A DNA stretch of 64,000 nucleotides from Ligustrum vulgare. Lineage: Eukaryota > Streptophyta > Magnoliopsida > Lamiales > Oleaceae. Below, one piece after another: positions 42,116 to 53,795 of this stretch. The number at the start of each line of letters is the position of its first letter. Position 1 is the stretch's first letter. Where the stretch lies: positions 15,065,352-15,129,351 of the forward strand of contig OY743171.1 in NCBI GenBank assembly GCA_963555705.1. The letters run 5' to 3'. A program made the translations under genes and the position numbers. The notes beneath the pieces were generated by a model, which saw only the letters and a program-made list of their open reading frames with translations, searched no databases and was not told the origin of the DNA.

Positions 42116-44050
42116 TTGGACAGCACCCCTTTTCTTTTCTTTTTTTTCTCTCCCCTTTTTCTAGCCTCTTCCCAATTCTAAGTTTCACTTCCCCAGACTC
42201 AGTCCTTAAGCCCTACTTTTTCTCTCCATCTCTCTGTTGTTTGCTCACCAATCAAATCTCATCATTTTTGCAGTGTTTATATCTACAGGTAAATTAAGCT
42301 TCTAATTTGTCGCTGTATTTTAGGGTTATTTTTCCAGCGATTTGTTTTAGAGCTCGAATTAATTTTGGATTTTAAGTTCAATATAGCCGATCCCAGAGAT
42401 TAATTTCTTCTATTTGTCCATTATTCGCCTTCGAGACCCTTCGCATTCGACACTTGCTGCCCGTGTCTTCGCTAAGAGGGTTTTTTTTGTGATAAGATTT
42501 GTTTGATGGGGGTATTAGGATTTTGATTTTGATGTTATGTTGAAGGTTTCACAGTGATTTTGAGTTCAAAGATTGAATTTTACGAGAAATGGGGTCAAAA
42601 ATCTGCATGAATGAGTTTTGTCAACGGCGTCGTCGGAATGGAAGAAAAGTTGGGGCTTGAAATCATTTGGATTTGCTACTCTGTTATAGTTGTGGGTAAT
42701 TTCTGGATTCTTACCCTTGTCCGATCAGAATTTCAACTACCACTTGACTACTTCTGTTCGATTGACTTTATAATGTGAAGGATAGTTTGGGGATATGCAA
42801 TTGCAATTTCATCCCAAAAATAATGCATAGCAGGAGATCTTTTTTCCCATGGACAATTTTTTTGAATCCTACACTAAATATTTTCTATATTTAGGATTTT
42901 CTTCTCTAAACAGATTTATTTTAGCGTTCCCTAATTTTCACATTTTTTTTCTATTTTGATTTTTGATTGTTTTATCGTGTGCTTGTTTGAAGCTTCAATT
43001 TTTATCTAGGATCTTGATAAATTTGTGGCCCATTATTGGAATTTACATCAGCTCAATAAGCTCCAAGAAGAATTTTGGACATGGAACAACATAAATTAAA
43101 AGATCTAAAATGTGTGCAGATTCAATGTTCAGAATGTAGATGGAACTTTAGTGTTTTGTATGTGCTTTTGATGTGTTCTTGATATATGATTCTTGAATGA
43201 TGAAGACAGTCTTCATTGGTCGAGCAATATTAACATACTAAGAAAGTCTTATTCAATTTTCAGAAATTAGTGAATGGAAAGGATATTGTATTTCTGATGG
43301 AAGAAATGGAATTGAATGGAAAGGATGTTTTGATGTCACCACTTTTGAAACATCAAAATGCTTCCATAGAATCTGAACTTGGAAAGTTGAATGTGTCCAG
43401 AATGTTATGGTGTCGTGCTTGAAGGCCAGGCTGTAGTGAAGTACCTACCACAACTCAAAAACGTAAGTCAAGTTTAATACTACTGTGGATATTCCAGTGC
43501 AGATTTGATTTTTTTTTGGTGTTATTCTTTGCTGATTTCCCGCATTTAGAGTTTTTTGAACTTTTTTTTTTTGGGCAAACTGCATCACTCAGTTCTTTAA
43601 TAGCTTTAGCAAGGGAAATTAGGAAGTAGTTTTGGTTAATTTACAGTGCATTAATGAAAAGGAAACTCCATGCATATTTCTTCATGCTTTCATTTTTTCT
43701 TTTCAATCACTGATTACAATCTTTAGTTTTTAATTTGTAAATGTCCATCCGTGTATTATTAGAATTTTTTTAAGACAGACAAACAACCTTGGGTCATTTG
43801 TGTATTATTAGAATTTTTTCAAGATATTTAATTGCTACTTCTATCCCTATTTCTTCTTCAGCCCTCATTATTTCTTGAAGCATAAATTACTGAACCCCTT
43901 TTGAAGAGTCTATGCTTACCTTTTCTTTTAATGATTTGGTTGTTATTGTGGCAGATACTTTGGTGTTTTAATGGCCTATAGCAATCTTCTAGATGTAAGG
44001 ATATCTGATGCTAACAATCCTATGAAATTTTCTTCGTCTAGTTATTACAG
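42116..44050 (+). other. Gene-derived non-coding DNA in CACTA 2
   Basis: It opens with a CT-rich stretch (42,121-42,270) that reads like a plant 5' leader and a splice donor (ACAG followed by GTAAAT, near 42,290), then intron-like AT-rich DNA. Near 43,400-43,465 a short open run (CPECYGVVLEGQAVVKYLPQ) ends at AAC followed by GTAAGT, a consensus donor, so it may be an exon; it was not identified with confidence. Confidence 0.45.
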
Positions 44051-44226
44051 AAACAAATTTATTGTCTTGCACTTCATGATCAGTTTCTGAAGGACCGGAA
44101 GTCTGGATTTATTGCCACTTTTATTCGGACGCGGATGCTTCCTCTATATAAAGACACTTTTTGTCAACCTTATTTGATTGCTTCTGCAAACTGGGTCCTT
44201 GGAGAGCTCTCTCCCTGTATCCCTGA
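44051..44226 (+). pseudogene. Importin-beta-like (HEAT-repeat karyopherin) exon fragment
   Basis: After an acceptor TTATTACAG the exon encodes QFLKDRKSGFIATFIRTRML, then PLYKDTFCQPYLIASAN and WVLGELSPCIPE, and ends at CCTGAG followed by GTGAGG, a good donor. The block R-LPLY...PYLxASANWVLGEL is characteristic of plant importin-beta-like ARM/HEAT-repeat nuclear transport receptors (SAD2/importin-9 type). Only one exon is recognised, in an element bounded by CACTA ends, so this looks like a captured gene fragment. It has no stop of its own. Confidence 0.75.
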
Positions 44227-44500
44227 GGTGAGGCAATTTCCTTTTCATTTATCTTGTATTGATTACTTCCAATCTTGACCTATCATGAACTATGAAAGAT
44301 GTTTATTGTGTTCTTTTTGTCTTGTAGACTGCCTAGATATGTAATCTTACTGCTGTGGCAATTATCGTGAGGTATTTCATTATTATTGTTTCTTTATTAA
44401 GGTCCTTGAACTATATGGGAAATTATTAACTTCAAATAGGCCTCTTTGTTGCAATTTCTATAGTTTCATACTCAAACATCTCCTGTTACTTTAGTGCGAT
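44227..44500 (+). other. Intron-like sequence after the importin exon
   Basis: AT-rich, begins with the donor GTGAGG and contains no ORF. The gypsy-type LTR inserted at its end at target gcgat. Confidence 0.5.
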
Positions 44501-46063
44501 TGATGGGTGTCGAATCCAACAAATAATAATATTTTCTTGCTCTCATAAAAATAAATTGCAATAGTGGTGAGCAAGGTCGAATCCACAAGGACTGGTTATT
44601 CTTCGGGAAAATTAAAAGCAATGAAATAAAAATAAGGGGGTTTTTTGAATTTTGAATGTAAAATCAATTTGTAAATAAACGAGTGGGAAATTAAAATTGT
44701 TGAAAATATCAAATTAAATAAATATCCAGCCCAAGGTATAATCTCAGTAATGATTCACGGAATTGATCATAGATGCAAAAATAAAATCCTTTACTCATTC
44801 TCTAAATTGGTTATGGTCATTGATACGATCTAACAACCTATCTCTTCTTACTTTATCGATAATCAAGAGACGTTCGTTGATTATTTCCCTAATCAATAAA
44901 CAACCCTAGATACGATCATAGGATTTAATTTACCAATAGCATTAATTTCTAGAGAGACGACCAATTCTAACTAACAAATTCACACGCGTGATTTATTTAA
45001 GTTGGGTTATATATTTTCATAACATGAGTCAAAAATCAGTCTATAATTAACTATGTTATTTGCCACTTGTATTAGAAAACCTAAACAATTACGGATTTAG
45101 ATTCCTAATTGCCTAAGTATTGTTTTCACAATTAAAACAACGTGCAATTTGTATTAATAAATCAAAACAACAACTTTGATGCAAACAAAAGATATATAAA
45201 TAGAAAACAATCAAAGGAACAATTAAATTTAATTAGATCTCACAATTCTTGGTGAATCAAAACTTCGAATAACCTTGAACTGGAATAATAAATTAGCTAT
45301 TCATAAACATTGTTAATTAAAAACCAAAATAAATAATAATTAAACAAAGGTAAAAAAATGTCGAACTCCCAAAAATCTGATCTGAATATGAGTGACTGCT
45401 CCCCTCAATTCTTTTTCCACGTCCACTCTTCCTGCCCCTCAATTCTGCCTCTTTCTTTTTCTCTCTGCCCAGCTCCTTCTTTCCTTTCTTTTTGATTCCT
45501 TTTTTTCTTCTTTCCTTCCCAGCCTTTTCTTACCTCTTTCTTGTTCCCAACCAATCTCCTCTCTTCTTTTCTTTGCGGCCCAGAATCTTTCCAAAGAAAT
45601 TGGTTAGTTTTTCCTTCTGTAATCCTTTCTTCCCAAAAATATATATCCCTTCCCTTCTGTCGACTTCAATCCATGCATAACCCTCAAAATTAGTCCAATA
45701 GTTGGGCTCAAAATTTGTCCAAAAATAAAGTCCAATTTTGTCCCCAAAATGTGTTGGCGGAATTGATTCTCCAAAAATTCGTTATCTTCAAAATCTTCAT
45801 GTCCAGCCCATTAATTTTGTAAGGCTGCCGTCTTTCTGAAATGGTAAGGCATGCCCACGCCTTATACAAATTCCTGATCTGATTGTGTACTTTTAAGTTC
45901 CAAATTTCTTCTTCCCAATTTGTGATATTTGAGTCTAATTGATCTCAATTCTTCACCTAATTCACAAAACATAAAATATGATTAACATCCAAAATTTAAG
46001 CGTTTAAAGTCATTGAATTAAGAAGAAGAATCACTAATAAAACAGCAATTATGCACCCTATCA
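44501..46063 (-). repeat. Solo gypsy-type LTR (1,563 bp) in CACTA 2
   Basis: The ends are TGATGGGTGTCG (44,501) and GCACCCTATCA (to 46,063). The perfect 5-bp duplication gcgat flanks it (44,496-44,500 and 46,064-46,068). There is no PBS, polypurine tract or coding sequence, so it is a solo LTR. On the minus strand it begins TGATAGGGTGC and ends GACACCCATCA, in the style of Tat/Athila LTRs; orientation is inferred. A pyrimidine-rich run (45,390-45,600) gives open frames without meaning. Confidence 0.85.
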
Positions 46064-47150
46064 GCGATGTCTAGGCAATCATATATTAACCTTTGATTGG
46101 TTTTGCTTTTAAGACAATTTCTTCCTAGTTTGAAACTTAAGAGAACCTTTTTTACTTTAGAAATATAAAAATTGAACATTCTACTGGCATAGATTTCAAT
46201 CTATTGCTAGATTTGAAGAACAGGGTCAAGATTATTTTGTATAAAGGCATAGTAGTAAAATCTTCGATTTCTTAGTGAAGCCATGGGAAGTACTGTTGCT
46301 TGGCCTAAAAGCTGTATTAGACTTATTTGATGAAGGTAAAACTTATTTACATATGAATTTCAATTTCTATTGTTGCGGATTAAGTTTTGAAATGATTTGG
46401 TTGTGATGAGTATTGATTATAGATTATTGTTGGTGTGGAGTTGGGGATGGATTTTGGATTGATTTGATTGTAGTTTGATGATGAATGAGTTTTTAGTTTA
46501 TGTTTTAAAGTATTATGGTGGTTGTGAGATCCCTTTATAAGTTGGCTAAGTCCAATTTATATGGGGGGACTTTGTCCAATTTTTGTAAAGTTTTACAATT
46601 GTAAATGATAATTTTAATATTTAGGATGATATATTTCTACATTTTTGCATTCAGTGCAGTTGGAGTCCTGATGATTAAACTTTTTGAATGTATTTGCAGG
46701 TAAAAGTCAATTTTGTAGTTCTCTCACAAGAGGTTTGTCATGGGCACAGTTTAAGCTAGACTTCAGAAGTCAGGAAAATACTCATCTTTAATGATGATTT
46801 GTGTTGAAAATTGTGATAGTAGCTCCTTTTTGTATGGCTGCTTGTCGGTCTGCTAGAGATGTTGCAATTTAGAGGGATAGTAAATGTCAAACTTTAGATG
46901 TGCAATCAAATAGGTGAAAACCTATATTGTAGATTTTGTTTTAATGTAGGAGAACAAAGTACCGTAATTTATGTTAAGTATTAAAATATATGTGGTATAT
47001 TTTTCTTTAAAATGCTATTGCATTTTATTTTGAATAGATGATTTATTTTTATAGCACGCGTGTTTCATATTTTACATATTACATATATGTTTGAGAAATT
47101 TGTGGGTAATCAGTGGTATTATCTATATTGATTTATAAAAAAAAAAAATA
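46064..47150 (+). other. Gene-derived DNA in CACTA 2 after the solo LTR
   Basis: Intron-like DNA with one short coherent run near 46,265-46,340 (FDFLVKPWEVLLLGLKAVLD, then LFDEG at a GTAAAA) that may be an exon of unknown origin, and a 3'-UTR-like tail. Confidence 0.4.
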
Positions 47151-47159
47151 TTAAAGATC

Positions 47160-47557
47160 AACGGCAACGCGCAATGAGTGTTGCTAAAAGTATCAACGGA
47201 AACGCACAAAGAGTGTTTCCAAAAGTATCAACGACAACACGCAATGAGTGTTGTCAAAAGTATCTATCGCAACATGCAAAGAACGTTGCGAAATGTCTAT
47301 CGCAACACGCAATGAATGTTGTCAAAAGTATCAGCGGCAACGGACAATGAATGTTGCCAAAGGTCTACCGCAACGAGCAGTGAACGTTGTCAAAGGTCTA
47401 CCGCAACGCGCAATCCATCCTTTTGCAATACGTAATGAACGTTGCCGTATCCTTTCCCTCTATGTTAACACTGCGATTTGCAACATGCACATGAACGTTG
47501 CAAAAGGTCTTTTGCAACATTTTTTGCCCGTTGCCGTAGGCTATTTTTGTTGTAGCG
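47160..47557 (-). repeat. CACTA 2 right subterminal repeats
   Basis: About ten units of the form gcaacacgcaatgaatgttgccaaaag, the same motif as at the left end, closing with the CACTA terminus ttgttgtagcg. Confidence 0.82.
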
Positions 47558-47989
47558 TAATGCTGGTCAGTCCGCAATTTAAATGTTCAAATCTTTAAAT
47601 TTTAATTTGAAGGCTTAGTTCATCCACTATTCATATTAAGATGCAAGATGACAATTCTGAGATCAACTTACATCTTTGTAATGACGCATGATTAAATAAT
47701 CCCAAGACTAAGTGTTGTTGCATTTAATGAGATTGAGGCATGATCTTGGACCTGGTTTGTACATTATCACTTGCTTTAGGGAAAAAAACTGGAAAGTTTT
47801 GATGGCTTATTTGGGTGAAGTTATTGAAATTCCTGGATTTAGTGACATGCGGTTAATTGTTTTTCATTAAGTGTCACATGGTGGAAAGTGGAAAGATTTA
47901 TTTCTAACATCATGTGCAATTTCTAGCAATAAATTTATCTTCGTCTTTTTTAGCTCTATACTTTTGTCTCAATTTCTAGGGAATCTATT
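47558..47989. other. Intergenic DNA, nothing recognised
   Basis: AT-rich sequence right of CACTA 2 without ORF or repeat motif. Confidence 0.4.
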
Positions 47990-48600
47990 GAAGTGATGAT
48001 GATTCGTGTTTATTCCTATCTGGATTTCGTCTACTCGTGCATACTTAGTTGCGTTATTTAATTATTTAGCTACCAATTAGATAATTAATTACCTTTTGTT
48101 GTACTAGAAGATTCAAAATAAGTTAGATTTTACAAGATTAACACACGGTCAGTTAATGTCAAGAAAAGCATGCATGGAATGTGCAATCTTTTTGATAATA
48201 GTGTAATTGAATGCATTGCATAAGAATTCCGACTAAGAGTATAATCACGTTGTGCTTAGAATATGTTTAATTGATCTTGGGATGTAGATTTAGACATAAT
48301 TTAATTATCGTTTTTCAGAAACACGTAAATAACAATAAATTACATGGTTGACAATTGGAAATAGGATAATAAAATGTGCATTCAAAAGGCCAATACATTC
48401 ATTTACATATTTGCTTACGAACATAGTTAGATAATTAGTGGTAACTTTAGAAAAAACAAATCATTTTCTTTTGTGTTACAGATTTGAATTTGATTGCAAA
48501 GTAATACAATTGGATTTAGAACTTATTAATTGTGAGATACTCTATCTCACATTATTACTTGTTAACGATCTCGTACACTTACGAGATTTATTTGAACAGT
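47990..48600 (+). repeat. Degenerate Tat-like gypsy LTR, 3' part
   Basis: It shares block order with 4,140-4,775: a lattaattag...accaattag block, ccttttgttgta, aataagtta, gattaacac, a ttcgactaag-like block, and the end tatctcacattattacttgttaacgatctcgtacactt. It is strongly diverged, and its 5' half was not found. Confidence 0.6.
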
Positions 48601-48765
48601 GAGCTATTATGAATTCTCTTAATGCTTGAGCTGACAATTTAAGATTCAAAAATGAATAAATACCTCTTATTGCTTCTTTTTTTCTTATATTTTTGGGCAC
48701 GATCCACAATTGATGTATATCGAAACCATGATGATTATGCCAAATTCATATAGGAAAATTATATA
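48601..48765. other. AT-rich spacer
   Basis: No feature seen. Confidence 0.4.
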
Positions 48766-48899
48766 GTGCCCACTGGGGGCACGTGGCGCCCCCTATTGGG
48801 GGATTGTCAGGAGGGGCCCACCGAGCCACGCCTGACAATGAATGCCCACCTGCCAAGTGGCAGGTGGGCATTGATATGGTGCCTCCTTGGGGGCAGCAT
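48766..48899. repeat. Row of five hairpin-forming inverted repeats, GC-rich
   Basis: Five inverted repeats follow each other almost without gaps: GTGCCC/GGGCAC (48,766-48,782), CCCCC/GGGGG (48,789-48,802), ATTGTCAGG/CCTGACAAT (48,803-48,839), a perfect 15-bp stem with a 2-base loop AATGCCCACCTGCCA/TGGCAGGTGGGCATT (48,841-48,872), and ATGgTGCC/GGCAgCAT (48,876-48,899). The block is far richer in GC than its surroundings. Its origin (MITE core, SINE-like RNA gene or other) is unknown. Confidence 0.8.
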
Positions 48900-49064
48900 A
48901 TCCTTTCTGATTCATATATATGGGAAACAAGCATGCTGGTGTTTTCTTTGTTCTCCAAGGGGGTGGGTTCTCTAATTATCTACACTACCTTAAAAGATAA
49001 AATTTGACATCACGATTTTCCCCCCACATTTTCTGCTCTACACCAAAAATACCCTTCTATTGCC

Positions 49065-49065
<1 letters not shown>

Positions 49066-49124
<59 letters not shown>

Positions 49125-49125
49125 G
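49066..49125 (+). repeat. ATT microsatellite
   Basis: About twenty att units in a row. Confidence 0.92.
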
Positions 49126-50240
49126 TTAATCAAAACAAAATAATTTCGCTCCTCTCGCCCATTACTCTCTGTTGGAAAACCCTAGAAATGCCTCTCCATC
49201 GTCGCCATCAGAGAGCTTTGAAACAAACTCCATCATCGCCTCTCCATTTGAACACCCTAGAAACCAAAAAAAAAAAAAGTCTTTGTCCTCTCCATCGCAG
49301 CCATCAAAGAGCTTCCTGTACACACCGATCTTTAGGTAACCAAAGTTAGATCTACCTTAACGTAATGAAACCTGATATCTATTTAGAGAAGAGAATGTTT
49401 GGCAGTTTAGATTATTCTTTAAAATCAATTATTTGCTTGTGGATTTGGGATTTTGATGGTACTAAAACGCCCAGTGATGGAAGGGGATGACAGTTTCGAC
49501 TCGATAAAACTAAAAGTATGGATTGAACATTTCGACCCTGAATTTTATTGTATTGATTTGACCATCAATATCAGATTGAATTGTCGTATTAGTACCTATT
49601 TTACTATATTATTTTTCTCATATCCAAAACCATTTTTCTATTTTCAATTTTTAATATACGATTTAAAACTTATATTCAAAAAAAATATATTTTTCATCTT
49701 TAGTTTGTCATCTGCTTTTCTAAATATCTCAAACAGGTTCTTGCATGTAAATGTATGCATATATTTTTTAATCTGAAATGAATTTTTTTTAAGTCTCCTA
49801 TTTTTGTTTGATTTAGAAATCTTAAACTTATATTGTGTTGAAGTATTAGACTCTATTCAAAAGAAAAAAATATATATATGTACAATTTTTTTTAATAAAT
49901 TTTATTATTACACTCAACGCAAAATCATTTGAGGAGCCTGATGTGCGCGAAGATTTATATCATTTGTTTTCTTCACAATTAGAAGAATGTCTTTCTTTCA
50001 AACACATAAGGGCCTATAAGAATATATTTTGATTCAATTCATTTGAAGTAAATCTTGATAAAACTCTTGCAATCTCAAACAAAGGCGTCTACACTTTCTA
50101 GCATTTTCACCTCAAGATCGACCAAAATGGAAGTTTTATTGTAATCGTAATGTTACATTTTAGTTCACTAAAAAATTGCACAAACTATTCATCTTTTACA
50201 TAAAACGTGCGATGTGTAAAAAAAAAATGTGTTATTGTTT

Positions 50241-50287
<47 letters not shown>
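50241..50287 (+). repeat. GT microsatellite
   Basis: Long gt run with one interruption near its start. Confidence 0.92.
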
Positions 50288-50290
<3 letters not shown>

Positions 50291-50319
50291 TATAACATTT
50301 CAACAATTTTAGTTTTTTT

Positions 50320-50620
50320 TCTTTTAATCTATGGGGCTTTTGCACAAATACCCCAATTTTTAGTATCATAATTAAAATTTACATCATTTTAAAAAAATCA
50401 TTGAAAAATACTTCAATTTTTCGTTTTCATTAAAAAAATACATTCATCGTCACAAGTATCATATTATGGTACTTTTAAAATATCACAACATGATACTTAT
50501 GATACTTTCAAATTTTTTTGTATCATAACCTGAAACTCTATCAAATTTTTATGATACTTTAGGCGAAACTTTAGTATCACACCTTGATACTTTACAAAAA
50601 ATTTATGATACTTTCATTAT
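50320..50620. repeat. GTATCA/TGATAC-rich repeat, copy 1
   Basis: About ten copies of tatcat, gtatca or tgatac in both orientations in AT-rich DNA, alternating with aaattttt runs. The same motif mix recurs near 53,600-53,780 and 56,185-56,490. Confidence 0.65.
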
Positions 50621-50959
50621 ATTCGGTCAGCCATTTCATCAAACATGTTATAGAATTGGTAAAAACTTATTTAAAACTCAATGGGATGTCTTTCAACAAC
50701 ACATCGAGCCTCGTTGAGGAAAATGGAGGCGGCACGGCGGTGGCGGCACGGAAAAAAGAAAGTAAGTAAAAATCCATTAAAATACTAATGTAAGTAAAAT
50801 TCTAATAATAGATAAAAATGTAGTATGTAGTGCAATTATCCCTAATTAGGAAAATGGAAGTGGAAATCCAAGTACTATATTGAAAAGGTCAGAAAGTCCG
50901 AGGACTCAAAGTGCAATTAAAAGGGAACCAAACAATAATTGAAAGAAAAAAAAAAGGAA
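50621..50959. other. Spacer, nothing recognised
   Basis: AT-rich with a short aag/gaa run at 50,942-50,975. Confidence 0.4.
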
Positions 50960-51392
50960 GAAGAAGAAGAAGAAAATGGCACCCATTGCAATCGCATAGG
51001 TATATATCCTTGCACTTGCAAGACAAAAAATTTCAAGTCTATGGGATCGCAGCAGTTATGCCTATGTGATTGCATAGGCATTAATGCTAGTCGTTATTCA
51101 TCTTTTGAGTTTCAATGGGACTCCTATTTTGACTTTAGTAGGGATTTCTACACGTTTTTCACAGCTTTTCTATAGCTATAGGCTATAAGTACGTATCATC
51201 TCTACACAACTCAGAGGAGATCAAGAGAAAATAGAAAGCCGTATTATTTTAAAATTCATAGAGTTTCAAAGCAAAAATCAAGAAGAGATCCAAGAACTCT
51301 TTGAAGATCAAGAAAATGAGATTTTCAGGAAAATAGAATTGAAGATTCAAGATTTACATACTTCACCAAAATTCTTAATTCTTAGTTTCTTA
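50960..51392 (+). repeat. Degenerate LTR-like DNA, left part
   Basis: A TATA-like ctataggctataagtacg (near 51,173) is followed by a GA-rich, R-U5-like stretch with repeated caagaaga/agatcaag phrases. It appears to continue after the Stowaway-like insert at 52,826, where Tat-like LTR phrases follow. The family assignment is tentative. Confidence 0.4.
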
Positions 51393-52823
51393 CACACTTC
51401 GTCCCGTGAAAATAAACTTGTTTCTTTTTTTACATAGATTAAGAAAATGTAATTAGTGTAGTTTGAAATAGGGTAATTATATTACCACTACATTATTTAC
51501 TTATTACACCACATTATAAATACACAACAAATAAAAAATAATAATAAATACACTACCATAAATTTACAAATATGCACATTGTAATTCAATTAAGAAATTA
51601 AAAAATAAAGATGAAGTACAATGTGCACCACAATATTTGATTGTCTTCCATCTCTCTTCATCTCAATTATGGAAAATCTTCCACCTCTCTCCTCTCGGTG
51701 ACGGAATTTCCCATCATCATCGAAGCTTTAATTTCAACAACAGGTTTCAAAATCTCAAAATAATGGAGAGAGAAAACTAATTTCATTTTTCCATATTAAA
51801 ATTGACAGATTCATTCGAAAGTGAAGAAACAATAGTGCATCAGCATGTTCAGGAATTTACCTTTAGACTTCTTCTCACCTTTAGACTCCATTAGATCATC
51901 AATTTCTTTGATATCAATATTTAAATTTTATAACCAAATAACCTCTCAAAATCAGAATGTCCCTTCAAAGACAATGAATGCGAATGCGGCGAATTGTTGA
52001 AGAAAAGAATTGAAATCCTAGAAGAATAAATGCTCATGTGAATTTATCCCTTCTTCAATAATATTGATGTTCCTTTTGTGTTTTGGAGAAAATTTTCGTA
52101 AGAAATAAAGACACAAAATTCTTGTAGTTATGAAATCATCCAGTGATAAATGCGGGTTTGGATAGGTTTCTCGCCTCTAATGTTTTGTCATAGTTCCTAG
52201 TTATGACATCATCCACTGATGAACGTGATTTAGATTATAGGATCATTTGCAAAATTCTTGTCATCAATAATTTTTTAAGAATTTTATGATTCTTAAGTAT
52301 TTGAATTTATTGCTTTTTTTGGTAGTCATTAATTATTTTCAAGAAACAATTTTTTACGACGAAGATGATGACACTTGAGGAGGAGGTGGAAGAGAAGGAG
52401 CAGGAGGGTTGTGGTGTAGGTAGAAATTAGGAAGATATTTTCTCAAAAAAGTGAAAAACAATTGGTCACATAAATTTAAAAGGTTGTTTATGTCATTTTG
52501 TCAATGTCTATATTTGTAAATAATGACTATTTTAAAAAATGTGATGTAGAAAATAAGTTTTGTAGTTGTAACATAGCCACCCTTGATATTAAAAAATGTG
52601 GTGTAGAAAATAAATTTAAAAGTTTTTCTTACATTTTACTAATACATTCCTACATTCAATAACTTAATGAATATGATTACTTTATATTTGTTGATAACAA
52701 TTGATATTAAATAAGGGTATATTAGAAATCTTAAAAATATTTAGATTTTTAATATGAAAAGTAACTTATAATTTGGGATGGACAAATAAAGAATGCAAGT
52801 CTATCTTTACGAGACGGAGGGAT
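51393..52823. mobile_element. Stowaway/mariner-like element (1.43 kb)
   Basis: The left end cacacttcgtcccgtgaaa and the complement of the right end, ATCCCTCCGTCTCGTAAA, align as inverted repeats and continue with AACTTG-TTTCTTT / GACTTG-ATTCTTT. Dinucleotide ta lies at both borders (51,391-51,392 and 52,824-52,825). CTCCCTCCGTC-type ends with a TA duplication are the Stowaway signature. The interior is AT-rich with no transposase, and at 1.43 kb it is long for a MITE, so it may itself hold a nested insert. Confidence 0.5.
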
Positions 52824-53465
52824 TATTCTTTGGGTGATGTATATATCATTATCTTTTTGTATTGATTCTTCAATCATATTTCTTTGCTAGATTTATTGTT
52901 ATGACGAACGATTTAGCTATTTAATTATACACCTGCTTCGATTCATAATTTTGGATTTATTTTCTATATTAATTGTATTGGATAGAACAAATTGATTTAT
53001 TTTCATGAATTTTTTAAACATGATTAATTTCATGACATATGTTGCATGTTGATTGAGAAATTGCATGTAGAACAACACTCAATATTGCCTTTCATGAATT
53101 GTTTGTTAATTGAGAAATTGCAATTAAACTCTTATGGTGTCCTATCTGATTAAACGTCTTTTTTTATTAAATTGTTAATTGAGAGATTAGAAAATAACAT
53201 TGAATGGTGGGTTAATTAACTAAACCTTCAAAAGGCATAGAATTAATATTTTAAATTGGATACTTGGATTAACACAATATCAATTTCAAAATATGAATTA
53301 AACATGAGCAAGATTAAGTAGTGAAATTGAGAGTCCTAGCTTGATTACTTGCAATTACAAATATCTTGTTTCCAATTAAGACGAAATAGCTAGGTCCTGC
53401 ATTTGAGTTCACACATTTTATATATAACAGATACACGTAATACTTTTGGAGTACTAATATTGTTT
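52824..53465 (+). repeat. Degenerate Tat-like LTR DNA, right part
   Basis: Repeated phrases such as gttaattgagaaattgcaatt, ttgattgagaaattgcatg and ttgttaattgagagattag resemble the 3' half of Tat/Athila LTRs, as at 4,300-4,600. No end motif or duplication could be found. Confidence 0.45.
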
Positions 53466-53795
53466 TTTAAAGTAGCTATATGAAGGGATAATTGGACCAT
53501 CCACCCTTTTTTCTCCATGCATAAACTAAAATATGTCCCCCTTAAAAATCTCACTAAGTTTACATCATTTTCATTTTCTCACCCAATTTACGTCCTAAGT
53601 ATTATAAGTGTCAATGTGTGATATTAAGATTAGGGCTCTGAGTATCATAAAAATTTGAATATAATACTTTAAAAGAACGTAAATTTATAAATCAGAAGTG
53701 TCATAATTCTTGGAAGTATCAAGTTGTGATACTTCCTGAAGAACGTAAATTTCACTTACGCCATAAAAAGTAAGGTATTTATGTAATTTTCTATT
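53466..53795. repeat. GTATCA/TGATAC-rich repeat, copy 2
   Basis: The stretch contains agtatcataaaaattt, agtatcaagttgtgatact and related phrases, close to the copies at 50,320-50,620 and 56,185-56,490. It starts after gggataattggaccatcc. Confidence 0.6.

Larger units (their letters stand above)
41652..47557. mobile_element. CACTA 2: non-autonomous CACTA-type element carrying gene pieces
   Basis: The left end is cactacaagaaaaagggcc (41,652). The right end is the complement of CGCTACAACAAAAATAGCC (to 47,557), a CACTA terminus with two changes. The 3-bp duplication taa flanks both ends (41,649-41,651 and 47,558-47,560). Both subterminal regions hold many GCAACRYGCA/TGCGYGTTGC-type motifs. No transposase domain was found inside; the interior looks like parts of plant genes (leader, introns, an importin-like exon) and a solo gypsy-type LTR. 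It would depend on transposase from another element. Confidence 0.8.
48900..50319. other. AT-rich DNA with microsatellites; leader-like stretch
   Basis: 49,140-49,340 reads like a plant 5' leader (tctctccatcgccatcagagagctt appears in two versions) and ends at TTTAG followed by GTAACC, a possible donor, but no downstream exon was found. The rest is AT-rich with no gene. Confidence 0.4.

Noticed and set aside
45392..45680. Ser/Leu/Phe-rich ORFs resembling a signal peptide
   Set aside because: They lie in a pyrimidine-rich run inside the solo LTR and have no supporting context.
48746..49007. Three overlapping ORFs of about 70 codons on both strands
   Set aside because: They follow from the GC-rich hairpin block, which has few stops; no protein features.
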